DNA of 64,000 nucleotides from Streptomyces sp. GESEQ-35 (GCF_017948485.1 NZ_JAFFSX010000003.1:186001-250000); one strand, 5' to 3'. Positions 47,072 through 55,480 are shown, counted from the stretch's first letter. The notes: generated by a model not told the origin, from the sequence alone. Translations and numbers: made by a program.

Positions 47072-47980
47072 ATGACGGACCACGAGCCCTATGGCTCCTG
47101 CGCGTTCGAGGGGTGCTGCGGCAGGCGGAACAGCCGTGTGCGGTTGATCGACTCACGCATGCCCGAGCTGGCCCGGTGCCTGACGCTCTTCCAGTACGTC
47201 CAGGCCGTCACCGGAGGTCCGGTCGCCCGGATCGACCAGGCCGGGAGTTACGCGGTCCCGAGCCTGCGCGGCGACGCGTTCGCCGTCCGCCCGGGCTCGA
47301 TCGCGCTGCGCATCGACGCCGACGGTGTCGCTTCGGCCGTGGTCGCGCGGGACGAGGGCACCGGCTCGGTCGCCCTGCACCTGTTCGACGCGGACGGCCG
47401 GACCGTGCACCAGGGGCGGCTCCTCTCCGAGGGAGACCGCCTGCTGGTCGGACTCGCCCGTACGGTCGAGGCGGGGGCGTCGGTCGCCGGTCCGTCCCCG
47501 GCGCCCGAGGTGCCGGCGTGGGAGAACGGCGACCAGCTCGCGCAGCTCGACGCGGTCCTCGCGGACGGCGGGGTGGCCCGGCGCGAGGCGTTCGACCGGT
47601 ACCGCGGCGAGCACCGGCCGATCGACGTCGACGTCATCGCGTCCGTGCTCGACCACGTCTACTCCGTCGGACTGCCGGTCGGCGTCGCGGTGTTCGCCCC
47701 GGCGGCCATGCAGGCGTGCGGCGGCCGGGTGCACGTCACCGACCGGACCGTCGGCGGGCGGGTGTTCGCGGCGATCGCGGACAGCTCGGTGGAGATCGAC
47801 CTCGCGGGCGTCCGGGCCTGCCACCTCGTCCGCTCCACGGCGGCGCACGGCCCGACCTCTGCCCTCGAACTCGACGACGAGGACGGCCGCTGCGTCGCGG
47901 TCATCACCCAGTTCGGAATGGTCGGGGAGGACGTACACGCGGCCTGGGAACACCTCGCGGCATCACTGCCCGACGCCTGA
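47072..47980 (+). CDS. HemS/HmuS-like haem-handling protein, tentative
   Basis: 302 aa, starting 2 bp after the diflavin reductase stop. The C-terminal part (HLVRSTAAHGPTSALELDDE, followed by DGRCVAVITQFG and AWEHLAASLP) follows the end of the HemS/HmuS/ChuX fold, where WVVRKPT, VTSLELFD, FG and W residues recur. A weaker first copy lies at about 60-130 (ALRIDADGVASAVVARDEGT). The N-terminus is Cys-rich (SCAFEGCCGRRN), possibly metal binding. HemS proteins bind or break down haem, which would suit an iron-regulated operon. The match is by pattern only, and the known haem-ligand His was not identified. Confidence 0.5.
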   Translation: MTDHEPYGSCAFEGCCGRRNSRVRLIDSRMPELARCLTLFQYVQAVTGGPVARIDQAGSYAVPSLRGDAFAVRPGSIALRIDADGVASAVVARDEGTGSVALHLFDADGRTVHQGRLLSEGDRLLVGLARTVEAGASVAGPSPAPEVPAWENGDQLAQLDAVLADGGVARREAFDRYRGEHRPIDVDVIASVLDHVYSVGLPVGVAVFAPAAMQACGGRVHVTDRTVGGRVFAAIADSSVEIDLAGVRACHLVRSTAAHGPTSALELDDEDGRCVAVITQFGMVGEDVHAAWEHLAASLPDA

Positions 47981-48087
47981 GCCTGTCCGGCGGATCAAGC
48001 CGCGGGAAATCGGCGGCGCCCTGTGACTGCTGGTGAGCGGGGTCTGCTGCGTGCAGTTGCAGGGCGTGGGAGAGAGCTGGACGGGCC

Positions 48088-48567
48088 CTAGCCTGTCGGG
48101 CCGGCCGGCACCTCCGCGCAGGCGAGGGCGTACGGCCAGATCGTGGCGCCGATCTCGTCGGGCGTCCCGGGGCAGTCACGGCTCAGCCAGTCGATGACCG
48201 TGCCCAGGACGGCGCCCGCCAGGAAGGCGTCGACCGGGTCGTGCGGTGTCTCGGCGAAGTGGTCGGCTCCGGCAGCCGGAGCGTCATCGGCCAGGCCACG
48301 GCTGATGCGGGCGGCGAGCGCGATGCAGTGGAGCAGGTGGTTGATCATCCGAGCGCTGCCCTCGTCGCACAGGAGGGCGCGGTAGAGGGGAGCGTGCTCG
48401 GCCACATGGGCGAACAACCCGGGCATGGGGTTGCTCAGCGGCTCGCCGTCGGGCCCGAGCGGCCCCCGCGGAATCGGCGCCGCGGCCACCAGCCGGTCAT
48501 AGGTCGCGGTGCACGCGGCGACGGCCAGATCGTGGACGTCGCCGTAGTGCTCGTAGAAGGTCGACCC
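48088..48567 (-). pseudogene. Truncated TetR-family regulator lacking its HTH
   Basis: The frame reads from STFYEHYGDVHDLAVAACTA, which is the end of a TetR recognition helix, through a complete C-terminal ligand domain to TAG at 48088. Everything 5' of the STFYEHY codons, including the start and first HTH helices, is replaced by unrelated sequence from about 48568 onward. It is therefore a gene fragment. Confidence 0.8.
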
Positions 48568-48828
48568 GTCGCCTGGCTGGAACCGAAGATCACCCCCCAC
48601 CCCTGGAAGTGCTTCGCCCAGCCGCTGTGCCTGGAGAACGAGCCCGGTCTGCGCAAGATCCCGCAGACCCAGATCGTGTGCACGTCGACCCTGCCCTATC
48701 GCGACCCCGCCGACATGGAACCCGCCCGTGCGGCCGGCCGCCTGTGGGACATCGACACCGGCCACGACCTGATGATCACCGAGCCCGAAGCCGTCGCCGA
48801 ACTCCTCCGGCATGTGGCGGCCGGCTGA
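48568..48828 (+). pseudogene. C-terminal fragment of an alpha/beta hydrolase
   Basis: The plus frame beginning VAWLEPKITPHPWKCFAQPL and ending at TGA 48828 is the last 86 residues of an alpha/beta hydrolase. It includes TQIVCTSTLPYRDP and the catalytic-His region GRLWDIDTGHDLMITEPEAV. No start codon, nucleophile elbow or upstream domain is present. It meets the TetR fragment head to head at about 48567, as expected if a deletion removed both 5' ends of a divergent pair. Confidence 0.8.
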
Positions 48829-48918
48829 CAGGTGACGATCCTGTCACGGTACGTGTAGAAGAGCCGAAGTATGGACGGCCGCAGCCAAGGGGGCATCCGC
48901 TGGCGCATACTGGGGGCA

Positions 48919-49140
48919 ATGACAAAGCCTGCCGCACCTAAGCGTCACTTGCCTACCAGCCCCTTCAAGGCCCCCGTCGCACCGGCTCCCAAGCACTTTG
49001 CCGTGGGCGACCAGGTCACGCACGACATCTACGGTCTCGGCCGAGTCGTCGGCATCGAGGACGGAGTCGCGGCTCTCGTGGACTTCGGCTCGACGCAACA
49101 GCGGATCCTGAGCCCCTACTCCAAGATGACCAAGCTTTAA
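48919..49140 (+). CDS. Small Tudor-like (PcrA/UvrD C-terminal type) protein
   Basis: 73 aa. A disordered basic/Pro start is followed by a compact domain HFAVGDQVTHDIYGLGRVVG and ALVDFGSTQQRILSPYSKMT. This resembles the Tudor-like domain at the C-terminus of PcrA/UvrD helicases and CarD-type RNA polymerase-binding domains. A nucleic-acid or polymerase contact is plausible. The ATG at 48919 is chosen because it starts the conserved-looking part. It ends with TAA, directly followed by a ribosome site for the next short frame. Confidence 0.75.
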   Translation: MTKPAAPKRHLPTSPFKAPVAPAPKHFAVGDQVTHDIYGLGRVVGIEDGVAALVDFGSTQQRILSPYSKMTKL

Positions 49141-49157
49141 CGAAAGGAAGCCCTCTC

Positions 49158-49325
49158 ATCGATCTGACCTCGCTGTTCTCCGCCCTGGAAGGGGCACCGC
49201 GCAGTGCTGCCACAGCGCTGCCGCCTCCGACGACCGACCCCTTCCAGGCCCCGGACTTCGGGGACGACGAGACCTCCGTGTTCGAGGACACGCAGGGACA
49301 CGTCTCCGGCATGGGTGCGGCGTAG
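49158..49325 (+). CDS. Candidate 55-aa acidic peptide with no standard start codon
   Basis: A short open frame runs to TAG 49325. GAAAGGAAG (49142-49150) lies seven bases before an ATC at 49158, exactly where a start codon should be. The peptide has a hydrophobic start (IDLTSLFSALEG), a Pro-rich middle (ATALPPPTTDPF) and an acidic end (DFGDDETSVFEDTQGHVSG) closing MGAA. The end faintly recalls ATP-grasp-modified RiPP precursors, but no ATP-grasp gene is nearby. Either ATC is used, or an ATG was lost by point mutation. The following 190 bp are open on both strands without a confident gene. Confidence 0.4.
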   Translation: MDLTSLFSALEGAPRSAATALPPPTTDPFQAPDFGDDETSVFEDTQGHVSGMGAA

Positions 49326-49517
49326 CCCAGGCAGCCGGCTCCCACCAGTGTGACCCCGGTCGGCGTCATCAGGTCGACGATCGAGGCCCGGACTACCTGG
49401 GCCTGTTCCGCTTCGGCTTCGTCCTGCGCTACGAGGAACAGGTTCCGGCTGCGGTCGGAGAACTCTTCGGGCCGAGACGCGAACGCGTTGCCGGCGGCCT
49501 CCGCCTATCTTGACCCC

Positions 49518-49913
49518 ATGCAGTCCTACACAATCGGCCAGGCCGCACGGCTTCTCGGTGTGAGTCCCGACACGGCGCGGCGCTGGGCCGACGCCGGGCG
49601 AGTGGCCACCCATCGGGACGAGGGCGGCCGGCGCCTCATCGACGGCAAGGATCTGGCCGCGTTCTCCGTGGAGCTGGCCAAGGGCGGTGGCGGCGAGGAG
49701 GACGTGTCGTACACCTCGGTCCGCAATGCCTTTCCCGGCATCGTCACGGCCGTGAAGCTCGGTGATGTCGCGGCCCAGGTGGAGATCCAGGCCGGACCGC
49801 ACCGGCTGGTGTCGCTGCTGACGCGGGAGGCCGTGGAGGAGCTGGGGCTGGAGGTCGGGGTGGAGGCCACCGCCCGGGTGAAGTCGACGAACGTGCACAT
49901 CGACCGGGCCTGA
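49518..49913 (+). CDS. MerR-type HTH/TOBE molybdate-binding protein
   Basis: 131 aa. An excisionase/MerR-like HTH (SYTIGQAARLLGVSPDTARR) at about 3-50 is joined to a single TOBE/Mop domain (SVRNAFPGIVTAVKLGDVAA to NVHIDRA). Mop domains bind molybdate or tungstate, and an HTH-Mop protein is a one-component sensor like a short ModE. It lies about 2.5 kb from modABC, separated by the formate dehydrogenase and LysR genes, and likely controls molybdate uptake. Confidence 0.88.
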   Translation: MQSYTIGQAARLLGVSPDTARRWADAGRVATHRDEGGRRLIDGKDLAAFSVELAKGGGGEEDVSYTSVRNAFPGIVTAVKLGDVAAQVEIQAGPHRLVSLLTREAVEELGLEVGVEATARVKSTNVHIDRA

Positions 49914-49929
49914 GCGGGGCCTCCTCGGC

Positions 49930-51090
49930 TCACTTGGTGACCGAGTACGAATGCGCCCCCGTTCCGGCCAGCGCGCCGCCGTCCACGATCAGGTACTCGT
50001 CGCGGATCGGGGTGCCCGCCAGCCAGGACTCCAGGATCTCGCGGGTGCCGGCCGCGTAGCGGGCCTGGGCGGAGAGGGAGGAGCCGGAGATGTGCGGGGT
50101 CATGCCGTGGTGCGGCATGGTGCGCCAGGGGTGCTCGGGCGGGGCCGGCTGCGGGTACCAGACGTCGCCCGCGTAGCCCGCCAACTGGCCGCTGCGCAGC
50201 GCCCGGTCGACGGCGTCCCGGTCGGCGATCTTCGCCCGCGCGGTGTTGATGAGGTAGGCGCCGCGCTTCATCTCGCCCAGCAGTTTGTCGCCGAAGAGCC
50301 CTTCCGTCTCGGGGTGCAGCGGCGCGTTGATCGTGACGACGTCGCAGTGCGGCACCATGTCGGCGGCCGTCGGGTGGAAGGTCAGGCCCAGTTCGCGTTC
50401 GATGTCCTCGGGCAGACGGTGGCGGTCGGTGTAGTGCAGCTTCACGTCGAAGGGCGCGAGGCGGCGCAGGACCGCGAGGCCGATGCGTCCGGCGGCCACC
50501 GTGCCGACGTGCATGCCCTCGATGTCGTACGAACGGGCCACGCAGTCCGCGATGTTCCAGCCTCCGTCCAGCACCACCTGGTGGGAGGGCAGGTAGTTGC
50601 GGACCAGCGACAGGGTCATCATCACCACGTGCTCGGCGACGCTGATGCTGTTGCAGTACGTCACCTCGGCGACCGTCACACCATGGGCGATCGCGGCATC
50701 GAGGTCGACGTGGTCGGAGCCGATGCCTGCGGTGATCGCGAGCTTGAGGTTCTTCGCGGCGGCGACGCGGTCGGGGGTCAGATACGCCGGCCAGAACGGC
50801 TGCGAGATCACCACGTCCGCGTCGGGCAGCTCCCGGTCGAATACCGAGCCCTCGCCGTCCTTGTCCGAGGTGACGACGAGAGTGTGCCCGGCGGCCTCCA
50901 GGAAGCGGCGCAGGCCGAGTTCGCCGGAGACGCTGCCGAGGAGACGGCCCGGCGTGAAGTCGACGGCGGACGGGGTCGGGGTGGTCTGGCCGCCGGGGTA
51001 GTGGTCGATGGCGGGGAGGTCGTCACGGGCGTACGTGGTCGGGTATCCGTCGGTGGGGTCGTCGTACAGGACGCAGAGCACCTTGGCCAT
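49930..51090 (-). CDS. fdh: NAD-dependent formate dehydrogenase
   Basis: 386 aa, close in length and sequence to the Pseudomonas sp. 101 enzyme. Markers are the Rossmann segment GTVAAGRIGLAVLRRLAPFD and the NAD-selective Asp in HYTDRHRLPEDI. The substrate-side residues lie in NTARAKI (Arg), WYPQPAPPEHPWRTMP (Gln) and TPHISGSSLSAQARYAAGTR (catalytic His). It oxidises formate to CO2 with NADH formation and needs no metal cofactor. It is read from the same strand as, and downstream of, the LysR regulator gene, with a 105-bp gap holding repeated ATAGC/GCTAT motifs. Confidence 0.95.
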   Translation of the reverse strand: MAKVLCVLYDDPTDGYPTTYARDDLPAIDHYPGGQTTPTPSAVDFTPGRLLGSVSGELGLRRFLEAAGHTLVVTSDKDGEGSVFDRELPDADVVISQPFWPAYLTPDRVAAAKNLKLAITAGIGSDHVDLDAAIAHGVTVAEVTYCNSISVAEHVVMMTLSLVRNYLPSHQVVLDGGWNIADCVARSYDIEGMHVGTVAAGRIGLAVLRRLAPFDVKLHYTDRHRLPEDIERELGLTFHPTAADMVPHCDVVTINAPLHPETEGLFGDKLLGEMKRGAYLINTARAKIADRDAVDRALRSGQLAGYAGDVWYPQPAPPEHPWRTMPHHGMTPHISGSSLSAQARYAAGTREILESWLAGTPIRDEYLIVDGGALAGTGAHSYSVTK

Positions 51091-51170
51091 GGTCGCGGCT
51101 CCTCAACTCCGTTTACGGAAGGTGCACTTCACGATCCTCGCCGGAAACGTCGCTGGTCAAAGCGAACTTC

Positions 51171-51196
51171 GCTATGCCCGTATAGCGCACGGCTAT
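51171..51196. promoter_or_regulatory. Clustered GCTAT/ATAGC inverted repeats upstream of fdh
   Basis: GCTAT (51171-51175), ATAGC (51182-51186) and GCTAT (51192-51196) form two overlapping inverted repeats with 6- and 5-base centres. They lie 80-106 bp upstream of the fdh start and touch the end of the lysR gene. This is the right place and symmetry for LysR-type activator binding. Confidence 0.45.
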
Positions 51197-52131
51197 CAGT
51201 GGTCGCCACCATCGAGATACGTCCGCAGCAACGCGTCCAGCGCCTCTCGTACGCCCGCCTCCCGCGCCACCGCCAGGAGCGCACCGGCCAGGACGGAGGG
51301 CGGATCGTCGGGGCCGGTCACCAGCCCCACCCTCGGTCCGTGCACGGGTCCCTCCAGCGGTACGACCCGCATCCCTTCCGGTACGCCGAACATGTGCAGC
51401 CACGCGTGCGAGATCACGCTGGACCAGCGGCCGCCCGGGAGGTGCGCGTACAGGCCGGCGACGGTGTCCGACTCGATCGCCGGAGTAGCGGTGGCTCCGT
51501 CGGCCGCGAAACACTCGTCGATGATGCGGCGGTTGCGCATACGGGAGTTGAGCAGACATAGCGGAAGGGCGGCGGCCTTCGACCAGCTTGCCGCGGTGGC
51601 GTCGCCGAGGGGCCCGCCGACCGGCGTCAGCAGCACGTACCGCTCCTCGTACAGAGGCAGTCGGCGCACTCCTCGCAGGGAGCCGTCGTCGAGATACGTC
51701 ATCGCCGCGTCCAGCTCGAACTCGGCCAGTCCGTGGGTGATGTCGGCCGAGGACAGCGACTCGATGCTCACCCGGGCGCTCGGGTGGCGGTCGCAGAACG
51801 GGGTCGTCAGCAGGGAGGCGGCGGGCAGCGCGGTGGGGACCACGCCGAGCCGGAGCGTGCCCGTGAGGCCGTCGCCCAGGGCGGACAGCTCCTGACGGAG
51901 GGCGTCGCGCTCGGCGAGAATGCGGTGCGCCCACGCCAGGACCACCTCGCCCTCCGGGGTCAGCCCCTCGTACCGCCTCCCCCGGCGCACGATCGGCACG
52001 TTCAGCTCGTGTTCGAGGCGGCGGATCGCCGCGGACAGCGAGGGCTGGGAGACGTAGCAGGCGGCCGCCGCACGGACGAAGTGCCGCTCACGGGCGAGAG
52101 CGACCAGGTATTCCAGCTGACGCAGCTGCAT
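51196..52131 (-). CDS. LysR-family transcriptional regulator
   Basis: 311 aa. The N-terminal HTH is QLRQLEYLVALARERHFVRA with SQPSLSAAIRRLEHEL, and a periplasmic-binding-like effector domain follows (TGTLRLGVVPTALPAASLLT). GGGAGG lies six bases before ATG 52131. It precedes fdh on the same strand and is its probable regulator. The effector, possibly formate or another C1 compound, is not known. Confidence 0.92.
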   Translation of the reverse strand: MQLRQLEYLVALARERHFVRAAAACYVSQPSLSAAIRRLEHELNVPIVRRGRRYEGLTPEGEVVLAWAHRILAERDALRQELSALGDGLTGTLRLGVVPTALPAASLLTTPFCDRHPSARVSIESLSSADITHGLAEFELDAAMTYLDDGSLRGVRRLPLYEERYVLLTPVGGPLGDATAASWSKAAALPLCLLNSRMRNRRIIDECFAADGATATPAIESDTVAGLYAHLPGGRWSSVISHAWLHMFGVPEGMRVVPLEGPVHGPRVGLVTGPDDPPSVLAGALLAVAREAGVREALDALLRTYLDGGDH

Positions 52132-52410
52132 GCGTGGCCTCCCCGGCGTAACCCCCGTCCACACGTATCACGTCGATGCCGCTGATGTGCCGTGCGCGGC
52201 AACGGTCCTGGGGGAGGACGAGCTGGGGACCGGCGCCATCGAGGGGAGGGACTACCACCTCCCGGATGACCGTACCCGGACTCGCCTCCCGTACAAACGC
52301 ACATGCCATCCACGTCGATCTCAATCACGGCTCATGCGAAGTGACAGGAGACTTTGCCCTCGCATCTGCGGCATTATCATCAGCGCATGCCGTTCAGAGG
52401 GAGTGGACCC

Positions 52411-53214
52411 GTGATGACCCGTACCGCGCGCCGGACCCTGCAGATGGCCGGTGCAGGCGCCGCCGCCCTGCTCGCCCTGAGCGCCTGCTCGTCGTCCGAC
52501 GACTCCTCGTCGGCGAAGTCGGACTCCTCGGACGAGCTGTCCGGCACGGTGACCGTGTTCGCCGCCGCCTCCCTCAAGGAGAGCTTCACGGCCCTGGGCA
52601 AGGAGTTCGAGAGGGAGCACCCGGGCACGAAGGTCACCTTCAGTTTCGGCGGCAGCGACTCTCTCGCCGCGAGCATCACCGGCGGCGCCCCGGCGGACGT
52701 GTTCGCGTCCGCCAGCCCCAAGACGATGGCGATCGTGACGGACGCGGGCGACGCCTCGGGCACGCCCGCCACCTTCGTCCGCAACCAGCTGGAGATCGCG
52801 ACCCTGCCGGGCAACCCCGACAAGATCGCCTCCCTGAAGGACCTCACCGAGTCAAACCTGAAGGTCGTGCTGTGCGACAAGGAGGTGCCCTGTGGCGCCG
52901 CCGCCCAGAAGGCGCTGGACGCCGGCAAGCTGAAGCTCACCCCCGTCTCGTACGAGCAGGACGTCAAGGCCGCCCTGACGAAGGTCGAGCTGAAGGAGGC
53001 CGACGCCGCCGTCGTCTACAAGACCGATGTGCACGCGGCGGGTAACAAGGTGGAGGGCGTGGAGTTCCCCGAGTCGGCCGACGCCATCAACGACTATCCG
53101 ATCGTCCAGCTCAAGGACGCGCAGAACGCCGACGCCGCCAAGGCGTTCATCGCGCTCGTGCAGTCCGCCGAAGGTCAGCAGGCCCTGACCGAGGCCGGGT
53201 TCCTCAAGCCGTGA
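52411..53214 (+). CDS. modA: Molybdate ABC transporter substrate-binding lipoprotein
   Basis: About 267 aa. The lipoprotein signal has the lipobox LSAC, a short Ser/Asp tether follows, then the ModA fold: TVTVFAAASLKESFTALGKE, FSFGGSDSLAASITGGAPAD and KEADAAVVYKTDVHAAG. The conserved Ser residues of the first two segments contact the oxyanion. It captures molybdate outside the membrane for ModBC. GAGGGAG precedes tandem GTG (52411) and ATG (52414) starts. The stop overlaps the modB start (GTGA). Confidence 0.93.
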   Translation: MMTRTARRTLQMAGAGAAALLALSACSSSDDSSSAKSDSSDELSGTVTVFAAASLKESFTALGKEFEREHPGTKVTFSFGGSDSLAASITGGAPADVFASASPKTMAIVTDAGDASGTPATFVRNQLEIATLPGNPDKIASLKDLTESNLKVVLCDKEVPCGAAAQKALDAGKLKLTPVSYEQDVKAALTKVELKEADAAVVYKTDVHAAGNKVEGVEFPESADAINDYPIVQLKDAQNADAAKAFIALVQSAEGQQALTEAGFLKP

Positions 53215-54068
53215 TCCCGACCGGCAAGGCCGACGCCGCGCCCGACGCCCTCCGGGGCGGGCCGCGGCGTCGGCCTGTCCGGGCCCGGACGCGCGGCGCG
53301 CCGCTGCCGCTGCTGGTGCCCGCGCTGATCGGCCTGGCGTTCCTGATCGTGCCGCTGATCGCCCTGCTCGTACGGGCTCCCTGGCGCAGCCTGCCCGACC
53401 TGCTGACCAGCACCGAGGTGTGGCAGGCGCTCCAGCTGTCCCTGGTCTGCGCCACCGCCGCAACCGCGGTGAGCCTGGTCATCGGTGTACCGCTGGCCTG
53501 GCTGCTGGCCCGGGTCGAGTTCCCCGGGCGCGGCCTCGTCCGTGCCCTGGTGACCCTCCCCCTCGTGCTGCCGCCGGTGGTCGGCGGTGTGGCGCTGCTG
53601 ATGGCGCTCGGCCGCAACGGCATCGTCGGGAAGTGGCTGGACTCCTGGTTCGGCATCACGCTGCCGTTCACCACGACAGGGGTCGTGATCGCCGAGGCGT
53701 TCGTCGCGATGCCGTTCCTCGTCATCAGCGTGGAGGGCACCCTGCGGGCCGCCGACCCACGCTTCGAGGAGGCGGCCGCCACGCTCGGCGCCTCCCGCTT
53801 CACCGCGTTCCGCCGGGTCACGCTGCCGCTGATCGCGCCGGGTATCGCGGCGGGGGCCGTACTGGCCTGGGCGCGGGCGCTGGGCGAGTTCGGCGCGACG
53901 ATCACCTTCGCCGGCAACTTCCCCGGCCGTACCCAGACCATGCCGCTGTCCGTCTACCTGGCCCTCCAGAGCGACCCGGAGGCGGCCATCGCCCTCAGTC
54001 TGGTGCTGCTGGCCGTGTCCGTCGCGGTGCTGGCCGGCCTGCGCGACCGTTGGATGACAGCAGGATGA
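53211..54068 (+). CDS. modB: Molybdate ABC transporter permease
   Basis: 285 aa with about six transmembrane helices and the ABC permease EAA-type loop EEAAATLGASRFTAFRRVTL followed by LGEFGATITFAGN. The GTG start overlaps the modA stop, and its own stop overlaps the modC start, so the three genes are translationally coupled. Confidence 0.93.
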   Translation: MIPTGKADAAPDALRGGPRRRPVRARTRGAPLPLLVPALIGLAFLIVPLIALLVRAPWRSLPDLLTSTEVWQALQLSLVCATAATAVSLVIGVPLAWLLARVEFPGRGLVRALVTLPLVLPPVVGGVALLMALGRNGIVGKWLDSWFGITLPFTTTGVVIAEAFVAMPFLVISVEGTLRAADPRFEEAAATLGASRFTAFRRVTLPLIAPGIAAGAVLAWARALGEFGATITFAGNFPGRTQTMPLSVYLALQSDPEAAIALSLVLLAVSVAVLAGLRDRWMTAG

Positions 54069-55153
54069 CCGAGACCCACAAGGCCGCCCACGATGTCCGC
54101 GCCGACACCTCCGAGGAGGGCCTCGACGCCCACCTCGTCGTGGAGCGCGGCGCCTTCCGTCTCGACGTGGCACTGACCGTCGCGCCCGGCGAAGTCGTCG
54201 CCCTGCTCGGCCCGAACGGCGCCGGCAAGACCACCGCCCTGCGCGCCCTCGCCGGCCTGACACCGCTCGGCGGCGGCCGGCTTCGGCTGGACGGCACGGC
54301 GCTGGAGCGTACGCCGCCGGAGTCCCGCCCGGTCGGCGTCGTCTTCCAGGACTACCTGCTGTTCCCGCATCTGACCGCCCTGGACAACGTGGCCTTCGGA
54401 CCGCGCTGTCACGGCGCGAACAAGGCGGAGGCGCGAGCGCAGGCCGCCGAGTGGCTCGACCGGCTGGGTCTCGCGGAGCACGCCGGCGCCAAGCCCCGCA
54501 AGCTGTCCGGCGGCCAGGCCCAGCGCGTCGCCCTGGCCCGCGCGCTGGCCACCCGCCCGCGGCTGCTGCTCCTCGACGAACCACTGGCGGCGCTGGACGC
54601 CCGTACCCGCCTGGAGGTCCGCGCCCAACTCCGCCGCCACCTGGCCGAGTTCGAGGCCGTCGCCGTACTCGTCACCCACGACCCGCTGGACGCCATGGTG
54701 CTGGCCGACCGTCTGGTCGTCGTCGAGCACGGCAGGGTCGTCCAGGAGGGCACCCCGTCGGACATCGCCCGGCACCCCCGTACGGACTACATCGCCCAGC
54801 TGGTCGGGCTGAACCTCTACCGGGGCGAGGCCGAGGGCCACACCGTCCGCCTCGACGCCGGCCCGCCCATCACCACCACCGAGGAACTCGCAGGACCGGT
54901 GTTCGTGGCGTTCCCGCCGAGCGCCGTCACCCTCTACCGCGACCGCCCCCACGGCGCCAGCGCCCGCAACCTCTGGCACTGCGAGGTCGCGGGCCTGGAG
55001 ACGCACGGCGACCAGATCCGCGCCGACCTCACGGGTGAGCTTCCCCTGGCCGCGGACCTCACCACGGTCGCCGCCGCCGAACTCGATCTGCACCCGGGCG
55101 CGGAGGTCTGGGCGACGGTGAAGGCCACGCAGACCCACGCCTACCCGGTCTGA
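54065..55153 (+). CDS. modC: Molybdate ABC transporter ATPase
   Basis: 362 aa. The ATPase domain has Walker A GPNGAGKTT, signature KLSGGQAQRVALARAL, Walker B LLLLDEPLAALD and H-loop VTHD. A C-terminal TOBE-like region (ALAGPVFVAF-type segment, then DQIRADLTGELPLAADLTTV) is present, as in ModC proteins that sense oxyanion. It powers the ModB channel. ATG 54065 overlaps the modB stop. Confidence 0.93.
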   Translation: MTETHKAAHDVRADTSEEGLDAHLVVERGAFRLDVALTVAPGEVVALLGPNGAGKTTALRALAGLTPLGGGRLRLDGTALERTPPESRPVGVVFQDYLLFPHLTALDNVAFGPRCHGANKAEARAQAAEWLDRLGLAEHAGAKPRKLSGGQAQRVALARALATRPRLLLLDEPLAALDARTRLEVRAQLRRHLAEFEAVAVLVTHDPLDAMVLADRLVVVEHGRVVQEGTPSDIARHPRTDYIAQLVGLNLYRGEAEGHTVRLDAGPPITTTEELAGPVFVAFPPSAVTLYRDRPHGASARNLWHCEVAGLETHGDQIRADLTGELPLAADLTTVAAAELDLHPGAEVWATVKATQTHAYPV

Positions 55154-55158
55154 GCGCC

Positions 55159-55320
55159 GGACCACTCGTCATCGCCGGTCCACAGTGCCTCATCTACGTC
55201 CTGTGCAACGACGCCCGGCCGGTGGACGTCAACGACCTCATCTCCAACACCCTGGGCGAAACGGCCGGTTACCTCGTCATCCGCGCGGCGTCCCGCACCT
55301 CCGCGCCGGTTCGCCCGCCG
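55159..55320 (+). pseudogene. VanZ-like C-terminal remnant
   Basis: An open frame reads QCLIYVLCNDARPVDVNDLI and SNTLGETAGYLVIRAA. This matches the end of VanZ-family membrane proteins (Q, R-x-x-DVNDL, NTLG, GY). The N-terminal helices and a start codon are missing, and the frame runs on without its own stop. It is a decayed fragment between modC and the P450 gene. Confidence 0.55.
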
Positions 55321-55480
55321 GCCACCCGAACTGATCGGGTTCACCGGGCTGCGCACATCGCACTCGGCGAGCCGGACCGCATGATCCGGCCAATCCGGCT
55401 TCCGTCAGGCTGCCGACCGGAAGTTGTCAGGTTGGTGCGCTTGCATGTCCACGACTCAGTTCCCCACCCTGAGGAGTGCC

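Noticed and set aside
49016..49510. Minus-strand open frames opposite the small Tudor and acidic peptide genes
   Set aside because: A plausible-looking stretch (SRNLFLVAQDEAEAEQAQVV) exists, but no start, ribosome site or family could be found, and it overlaps the better supported plus-strand genes.
49930..51090. Formate dehydrogenase as a molybdenum enzyme served by modABC
   Set aside because: The sequence is the D-2-hydroxyacid dehydrogenase-type NAD enzyme, which has no metal or molybdopterin site.
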